Assembly: GCA_951804985.1 (NCBI GenBank) | Contig: OX638132.1 | Coordinates: 16,039,529-16,103,528 of the forward strand | Reading direction: 5' to 3' | Length of the DNA: 64,000 bases | Source of the DNA: Dryomyza anilis | Lineage: Eukaryota > Arthropoda > Insecta > Diptera > Dryomyzidae | In this document: piece by piece, positions 57,625 through 64,000 of the stretch | Position numbering within the stretch: position 1 is the stretch's first letter | Layout: every line of letters begins with the position of its first letter | Made by a program: the position numbers and the translations under genes | Notes under the pieces: generated by a model | What the model saw: only the letters and a program-made list of their open reading frames with translations | Databases searched by the model: none | Told to the model about the DNA's origin: nothing

Positions 57625-58380
57625 ATACCCTACACCCATGGGTTCCAAGTTACAATATGTAAAGGGTTTTTCAAATGGGACGTTAAATAAATAATAAAAT
57701 GAATCGTGGTTTGAAATACGAAATTCATTAATAAAGGGTTTTTCAATAAGAGCGCTACAAACGTTTTGTTCAAGGGTTTTTCAACAGGGACACTACAAAA
57801 GTAGAGCGACAGGGACAGCAAACGAAACCATATTTCTTACCGCTATTTTGATATTTCTCTTCAGTAAGGTTTGCCATTTCATGATGGAAAGATATACGAG
57901 CCAACAACGAGTCGAAATTATTAAAATTTACTACCGTTAAACTATTTCCTGTGGAGCTACGTCAAGTCTATGGCCACACGCCATCGACGATTGATGAACT
58001 TCGTACGAATATCGAACGTGAAATTCCAGCAGTATCGGCCGATTTATGCTTGAAAACCGTCGAAAATTGGGTTCAGCATCTGGACTTCTGCAAGCGTGCC
58101 CGTGGTGGCCATGCAAAAGAAATCGAGTTCCATACATAATGGCATCGAACGTACTTTTACAGGAATAAAGAATTTCTTTGATATCCAAAACCGTTTTTGT
58201 TTTATTTAAAAAAAAAACTTTTGTAGCGCTCTTATTGACCTTTATATGAGGGTATTTTAGCTCATCTTAGTAGGCGTGACCGGTATGATAAGTATATATT
58301 TTCTGAATCAGCATCACTTTTCGAGTCGATTTAGGCATGGCATCTGTCTGTCCGCGTATACAGGATGCCTTCATAAACAC
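57625..58380. mobile_element. mini-me-like repeat, decayed, split by a rosa remnant
   Basis: It begins TATACCCTACAC (57625), the terminal motif of the 35598-36264 repeat. After the rosa remnant it continues with AAGTATATATTTTCTGAATC, GAGTCGATTTAGGCATGGC and CTGTCTGTCCG, a decayed form of the same central block. A stray rosa 5' end (AAGGGTTTTTCAAATGGGACG, 57662-57682) also lies here. Confidence 0.55.
57734..58242 (+). pseudogene. rosa mariner internal-deletion remnant (509 bp)
   Basis: TA flanks (57732-57733, 58243-58244). The element starts with the 3'-type terminus (AAGGGTTTTTCAATAAGAGC) directly followed by the 5' arm. ATG at 57881 gives the transposase start (M-M-E-R-Y-T-S-Q-Q-R-V-E-I-I-K) up to Y-Y-R. 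Then about 800 coding bases are missing and the sequence resumes at the third catalytic position, where GAC has become AAC. A 7-base deletion follows, then the true C-terminus (I-D-E-L-R-T-N-I-E-R-E-I ... G-G-H-A-K-E-I-E-F-H-T, stop at 58137). It shows the C-terminus that the 38290 copy lost. The last terminus has lost five bases. Confidence 0.92.
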
Positions 58381-59144
58381 TATTCCGAATGCGATGAAAT
58401 TTAATTTAAATATATTTTAGTAGAAAAATAATTTTAAGTTCGAAAATGAGTCAAATTAGTCGACGTACTCAACTACATCCCATACAAGATTTGGGTATAC
58501 TTTTTAGGATCCCATTTCTCGTAAAGTATTCAAGATAAAGTTATAAAATTTAAAATTGGTTACAAACAATCATCTATGAATACGTGCTCAAAAAATTGGC
58601 GTGATTGCCTCACATTTTTTCTTTTTTTATTTTTATGCCTATTTATATAGTAATCAAGTATAATGCTTTCACATATTGTATCCGCAAATGTTACCCATAC
58701 ATTTTTGTCATTGACATTGATTTTTGTCAATTTCTTTGAAATAGTGTGGACTAATTTTAAAATATTACAAACTGAGCATCATCTCACTTTCTCGACTTTT
58801 TCCAGTTTTTTATATGCATTTGTTTATACAAATTTTTGTTGAAAAAATACTTTTTTCAAGTTCTTCTATCGAGTTCTCCTAAACTAATTAATGATGTTAA
58901 AAATATTGTGAGAAATGTTTATTGGATGTTTAAATACCTTTCATTTGATATAACTATTGATTATGTGAGTTATTTGGAACACGAGATATTTACAAATATA
59001 TGTACCCCCTTTTTGAAAGCTCGGTTCAAAAGTTATTGGCCGATATTTTGTAAACCTATCCAACGAAACATTTTTAAACCATATCTTCGATATAAGGGAG
59101 TCATTTTACATAATTCAAAAATAGTCTTGAATAGTCTTGAATGC

Positions 59145-59184
59145 TTACTAATTTCACTACACTGCTGTGTAGTGAAATTAGTAA
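59145..59184. repeat. Perfect 18-bp hairpin
   Basis: TTACTAATTTCACTACAC, loop TGCT, GTGTAGTGAAATTAGTAA. The arms are perfect. It lies exactly where the inner inverted arm of the 57002-59812 element meets the palindromic module, so it marks a junction. Confidence 0.9.
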
Positions 59185-59812
59185 ATTTGTAAAATGTTTG
59201 GCAAATTTTTTTTAAGTAATGATGCCAATCGATAGGTGCTTTTAAAACAAATAATTAATGTCTTCACACTAATATTTTATCATGCACTAATAAATAGTAA
59301 TAGGAAAAAAAACGAAGAAATTTAAATAATTGAAAATATTGTCATGCCAAAAGGGCGAATCTTTTCGTTTTTTTTGCTATAACTCTTTATTAGTACAAGA
59401 TAAAATAGTGATGTAAAGGCATTGATTGTTTGTTTTCAAAGCACCTATCGATTGTCATCATTATTTAAAAATAATTTCCCAAAAATTTTTCTTGCAAATG
59501 ATAACTATTCAAAAAATCATTTTAATTTAATGATGCCAATCGATATGTGCTTTAGAAGCAAACAATTAATGCCTTTACACCACTATTTTATCTTATACCA
59601 ATAAAAAGTTATGGCAAAAAATCGGAAAGATTTGTCCTTTTGGAAGATTTTCAATTTTTCGAAGTCGCCTTTTGGTTTTGTCTTTTGTGGCTAGAAATGT
59701 CCAACAAAATCACCCACCATTTTGAGGAAAAACTACATTCAAAAATGTAAAAAAAAAAAACACAAATATCAAAAATTAGATATTCGCCTCTTTGGAATGA
59801 TAGTGACGATAT

Positions 59813-61424
59813 TATCTTTGATGTCAAATCGACAATAGTATTGGAGAGCTTATATCGCTGAAATTACAAATGCCACTATCTAAAACAGTTTCTGTGTTCA
59901 GAGACTAATAGTAAAATTTTTCAAAGGGTAATTTTTATGAGGATTTGAACATATCTTTATCTATACATTTGGTTTAAATTTGACAACAAATTCTGTATTA
60001 TCTTGAAAATTTTCTCATTTTCATCAAAATAATCATGTGGCACTAATTATAATCGTATTATACACAATGAACAGATGGAAATTCATAGTATGTATAAAAA
60101 TCCAAAAAAAAAGCATTGACTAAACTCTAAGTACCATGTGCTACATATTATAACGCACACCATGTCTAACATAGTGACAGCTTTAACAACTATCTATTTC
60201 TCATTAACTAAATCTGTCAAACCGATGAAGATGCTGTCATTAATGTGTCAAATAAATGTCAAACGCAAACTAAAGAATCAACTAAAGAATGCTACAAAAT
60301 GCAGCATGAATAATTTCAAATTATTTACGCTGTTTTGTGCATTTTTATTTATTTATTTTTCTTACGAACTACACGTAGTTTTAATGCTAAAAATGTTATA
60401 TATAAAACTAAAATTTACGAATGAAAATTTCATTGAAAAGTGTCAAAAGTCACACAGTAATCAATCAAATTTACAAGCATAGCAAATACTGAGAGCGCAT
60501 GTGGCATTGTTCGTTTCATTGTTTTAAAAACAGAAAGAAAAAGGTTCGAATTTTATGAAGAAAGAACATTTTTGCTAAAGAAAGTAGGTACTTTATAGCA
60601 TGCAGAAAATTTTAAGAATATTATATGGCTAACAATTGCAAGGAACTGAATTGTAGGAAGGACCTTTACAAGATTTTACCTTTTTTATGATGTCGCTCTG
60701 TAACCAGTGGCTTGTTTGCACAGTGTTACTGTATCCCACTGTGCATTGTGGGACGCACAATAAAACGTAGCTGAAATTTATAGCACTATTTGAACAGGAA
60801 ACGTCAAGGATGTTGTTGGGGGGATTGTAAAACCATCAAGACATGAAATTTGTAAAAGAATTTATAATTGTAAAAAGTTGGTAAATATTGATTTAAATGC
60901 AACATTTTGGCTATTTTCTTGTAAGTTATTTCATTGTTGTCATTAGTTTAATATTAGAAAAATTGTTTCTAAAGCAACATCTGCACAAATTGTCAACAAT
61001 CTACACTTTTTTCAAGTTGTAACTCAGAAAACGTAAATTGCTTTTAAGATTTATTGCAGAAATTATAAATTGTATTTCAGAATTCAGTATATTTAGTAAA
61101 TTCCAGTATATTAAAATTAGTATAGACAATTAAAAAAAAAACTCAGGTTATGATTTTTTGTAAAACCATTTTTCAACAGTACTATATTTTTTGTTTTCTA
61201 ATTAGTGGGTGAGCACTATTACTGACAATGGATTTTTCATGAATTCAAATCGAGAAAAGGTCAACCCCTAAAAATGCTTTATTTGATGAGAAAGTCGATG
61301 TGGATATTTTTGAGCGAAATTCAAATATGAAAAATGGACCCACAAGGACCTCCAAGTTCGGTTTTCCAAAAAGATTTGTACAAAAAAAAACATATTTTCA
61401 AAAATAATTTTGTTTTTAGAAAAA
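59813..61424. other. AT-rich stretch, no gene supported
   Basis: The frame ending at 60482 has a hydrophobic segment starting M-N-N-F-K-L-F-T-L-F-C-A-F (ATG 60306), but its remainder is compositionally plain, so I do not call it. Nothing else is recognised. Confidence 0.35.
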
Positions 61425-62340
61425 AAAAAATTTTCCCCGTAGAATATTTCGTAGTAGAATTCTTACCAGTAGAAAATTCCCTATAAATTGTTCCCCATAG
61501 AACGCTTTCCCGTAGAATTCATCCCAGCAGAATTCTTCCCGTAGAATTCTTCCCGGTAAAATTCTTCCCGGTAGAATTCTTTCCCGTAGAATTGTTCCCC
61601 GTAGAGTCTTAGTAGAATTTTTAGTGTGGTGAGTTTCGATGTGGTGAATTTTAGTGTGGTGAGTTTCAGTGTGGTGAGTTTAAGTGTGGTGAATTTTAGT
61701 GTGGTGAATTTTATTGTGGTAAGTTTTAGTGTGGTGAGTTTTAGTGTGGTGAGTTTTAGAAAGGTGATTTTTAGTGGTGAATTTTATTGTGGTGAGTTTT
61801 AGTGTGTTGTGTTTTGATGTGATGAATTATAGTGGTGAATTTTATTGCGGTAAGTTTTAGTGTGGTGAATTTTAGTGTGGTGAATTTTAGTGTGGTGAGT
61901 TTTAGTGTGGTCTATTTTAGTGTGGTGAGTTTTAGTGTGGTGAATTTTAGTGGTGAATTTTATTGTGATGAGTTTTAGTGTGTTGTGTTTTGATGTGATG
62001 AATTATAGTGGTGAATTTTATTGCGGTGAGTTTTAGTGTGGTGAATTTTAGTGTGGTGAATTTTAGTGTGGCGAGTTTTAGTGTGGTGAGTTTTAGTGTG
62101 GTCTATTTTAGTGTAGTGAGTTGTAGTGTGGTGTGGTGAGTTTCATTTAGCAAACAAATTATTCGACAAAATCCACAATGTTCGAAAAAATTGTAAAAAA
62201 AAATGTTGGTAAACAAAAAGAACGCAATGGTCGAACACCATTTGAAAAAAAAAAATCGATAAAAACAACAATGTTTGTTGTTAAAAAAATTGTTGGACGA
62301 CAAAAACAATGCAATGGTCGAAAGCACCATTTACCAAAAA
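61425..62340 (-). mobile_element. Helitron minisatellite block, inverted copy H4
   Basis: Read on the - strand it shows, in Helitron order, the CGACATTGTTTTTGTCG-like region (62160-62335), about 35 units of CACCACACTAAAACT (61617-62150, the longest array in the window), and the second 15-bp minisatellite (GAATTCTACGGGAAA; 61440-61610). The terminal hairpin and CTAG are absent, so the copy is truncated on its 3' side. Confidence 0.85.
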
Positions 62341-62719
62341 AAAATTTCGCCTAAAATAATGCCTAAAAGAAAATTTTGTTTTTGATTTTATTTATTTTTT
62401 TTTTTTTGTTCTATATTTTTTTTTCTTTTTTTTGTCATTGCTGGACTGATTAATGCATGCAATTAATGTCGGTTGCTATATTTACGTCGATTATTTTTTC
62501 TGTGGAGTTTAAATGAATATGCTTCAATACGCGATTTTCGTAAAAAAAGTCATATCCAGTTTGTTTGTTAGTAAAAAAAATACACGTGTCACGTGCATCT
62601 TTAAAATAAAAAAATAAAAAATAAAAACATTGCAAAAATGTATATAAAATATATAAAGTATCAAAAACCAAAAACTTGTTCTGATTCCTTTTAATAAATA
62701 AGTACGATGCACATACCAG
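62341..62719. other. AT-rich stretch, nothing recognised
   Basis: Long T runs and no supported frame. Confidence 0.35.
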
Positions 62720-63190
62720 CAACGGTAATTAAATACGTATCAACATTTTTTTTTCTTAACTATGCCGCCTGTGCCAACAGCGGCGTCTAAATCACCTTGG
62801 TTTTTTTTTATTTTTGTAAGTTCAGATTTTGCCCTGATTTTCATTGGCTTCGCGGTAGGCACAAAATGACGTACATGCCAAACGCACTCAATCAACTTAC
62901 GGCAAGTCACGGCAATGCGTCCTGGCACAAGTTTTGGCCCTCGAACGGCTGGTTGCCTCATGTTTTGCAAATTACGCCAAACTATGTCATAAAATAAATT
63001 TTGTGTGTTTTTTTCGTTGCCACTTTTTTTTGCGTATTTTCTCAATTAAATTTAAACCCGTTCTATTGCAATATAAACAAAAAGAATCCTTTTTAACTTG
63101 TCGTGCTTCTCGAGCTGAGTTTTTTCGAGCTTCAACGAGCTGTGACAGCTGTTTGCGCTGGATCTTTTTGATTTTTTTTTAGTGCAAAAC
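62720..63190. promoter_or_regulatory. Less AT-rich island, coding or regulatory status open
   Basis: Frames of 66 codons (+) and 101 codons (-) overlap here (62797-62997 and 62740-63045). The - strand frame is rich in K and R and has no domain I know. Unique balanced sequence such as AATGCGTCCTGGCACAAGTT suggests constraint rather than repeat origin. Confidence 0.25.
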
Positions 63191-63529
63191 AAAAAATCAT
63201 CATTTTGTCAAAATAACTTTTAAGAAATAAATTTATTTTGAAACGGTCAAATTGTGTTTGATACATTATTTTATAATTTAACATAAAAAAAAGAATTCCT
63301 TATCATAATCTAAAATACAACCAAATCTATGCCAGGGTTTTTTATTACAACATAATGGAATATAAAGGATTGTAAGACATGTCACTTGAATGTGCTCCTA
63401 GTATCAAAAATACAGGAGCACTTTAAAATTCAAATTTCTTCTTAAATGTGAATTTTTGGTCATTATCTGATCACTGATCATTGTTATAATCCGTCTAGTT
63501 ATCTGACTAATATGATAACTCCATGATCA

Positions 63530-63844
63530 TATCGTCACTGACATGACAAAGAGGCGAATGTGCATTTTTAAAAATGATGAGAAATCAAATTATAAAGTTT
63601 GTTTGCTTTAAAAATTAGTAAAAATTATTATTTTTTCAAATAGTTTTTGTTATTTTTGTTTATTCATCAATTACCATAAGGCATATAGAATATCTTTTGA
63701 TTTGGACAACTAAATGAATTATAAATACGCATTTTGTGTGGCTATATCCTGATCAAATCCCAAATATTTTCGATTTTTTTACCATAACTTTTCATGGGTA
63801 CAAGATTAAATTGTAATGTAGAGGTATTAATTGTTTGCTTTTGG
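63530..63844. mobile_element. ATATCGTCACTG-family element, left end
   Basis: ATATCGTCACTGACATGACA, AAAGAGGCGAATGTGC, then GAGAAATCAAATTATAAAG, which is the uninterrupted version of the Helitron H2 target. The element continues beyond the window, interrupted by the SINE at 63845. Confidence 0.75.
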
Positions 63845-64000
63845 ATCGTCGATAGCTCGTCTGGTTAGTGCGTTGGACTACGAACGAAAAGTCGCTGGTG
63901 CGTTCGACTGCGAGCCGAAAGGTCCGCGGTTCGATCCCCAGCGACTACCAACATCTTTTTCATAGAAAACATTTTTTTATGCGACGCTACCTCTCGGCAG
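63845..64000 (+). mobile_element. SINE copy F, variant tRNA-like head, cut by window end
   Basis: The head reads GTCGATAGCTCGTCTGGTTA with the anticodon-arm stretch (GTGCGTTGGACT / GTGCGTTCGACT) present twice. The B-box is GGTTCGATCCC, and the body (ACCAACATCTTTTTCATAGA...) is that of the main SINE. The sequence GTCGCTG at the duplication could pair with CAGCGAC after the B-box, an acceptor-stem-like match not seen in copies A-D. It is therefore a subfamily or a template-switched head. Confidence 0.8.

Larger units (their letters stand above)
57002..59812. mobile_element. ATATCGTCACTG-family element, near-complete host copy (2.8 kb)
   Basis: The left end ATATCGTCACTGTCATGCC is mirrored by the complement of the right end, ATATCGTCACTATCATTCC. 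Inner arms are also inverted: GGATAGGTTTACGAGATATC (57177) against the mirror of 59035-59065 (GATATTTTGTAAACCTATCC), with GAACCGAGCTTTCAAAAA mirrored too. Palindromic modules with CACCTATCGATTG lie at 59160-59560. A mini-me-like copy and a rosa remnant sit in the centre (about 57625-58380). No own coding sequence is recognised. Confidence 0.7.

Noticed and set aside
60306..60482. 58-codon frame starting with a hydrophobic segment
   Set aside because: The remainder is compositionally plain and the frame continues upstream without a natural start; a competing frame overlaps it.
62740..63045. 101-codon - strand basic protein
   Set aside because: Overlaps an equally open + strand frame and has no recognisable feature; kept only as a composition island.
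1..64000. CRISPR array, operon, phage or riboswitch structures
   Set aside because: Repeats are satellites, minisatellites or transposon arms without spacer logic, and composition and splice signals are those of an insect genome.

Overview
The window looks like gene-poor, strongly AT-rich DNA from a higher fly (Diptera, probably Brachycera). This rests on a DD41D ('rosa'-type) mariner relic, (GTCY)n mini-me-like repeats, DINE-1-like Helitrons with internal minisatellites, long CAG/CAA triplet tracts and intron signals of fly type. No rRNA, functional tRNA, CRISPR or bacterial-type operon is present. Most long reading frames are artefacts of satellites, minisatellites, poly-purine tracts or transposon arms.

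Layout. 1-0.9 kb: part of a large inverted-repeat transposon family (termini ATATCGTCACTG) that recurs at 22.2-24.0, 57.0-59.8 and 63.5-64 kb. 2.05-3.8 kb: a very uniform 7-bp satellite embedded in a 10-bp satellite. 5-6.2 kb: triplet-rich region. 7.5-8.7 kb: a rosa-derived MITE and a 370-bp tandem duplication. 11-15.3 kb: Helitron 3' end, three copies of another repeat, and a solo LTR inside a MITE. 17-24 kb: nested rosa MITEs, an intact Helitron and a tRNA-derived SINE, with in-window empty sites that fix several boundaries. 24.6-27.2 kb: a TA-flanked MITE and tandem duplications. 28-29 kb: a less AT-rich island with a possible exon. 30.9-33.4 kb: MITEs plus an unusual CpG-rich inverted-repeat element. 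35-36.3 kb: poly-purine tract and mini-me-like repeat. 38.3-39.5 kb: the mariner copy that explains the MITEs. 40.3-42.4 kb: three-layer nested foldback elements. 43-46 kb: three candidate small secreted-protein genes, the only stretch where I see convincing host-like coding signals. 46.8-47.7 kb: hAT-like element with 8-bp target duplication. 48.2-51 kb: Helitron carrying a 1.35-kb insertion that itself carries a SINE. 52-56.5 kb: islands, SINE and MITE relics. 61.4-62.3 kb: inverted Helitron minisatellite. The window ends inside a SINE.

How things relate. The transposase between the rosa termini is interrupted by three in-frame stops. Five other elements share its ends; the four foldback MITEs still carry its first codons in inverted orientation, so the MITE family can be derived from this transposon inside this window. 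Two of the three candidate secreted genes need a single extra base at a homopolymer run (G5, A6) to read through. That means either decayed genes or uncorrected long-read indels. I could not run any search; gene identities are therefore kept open.
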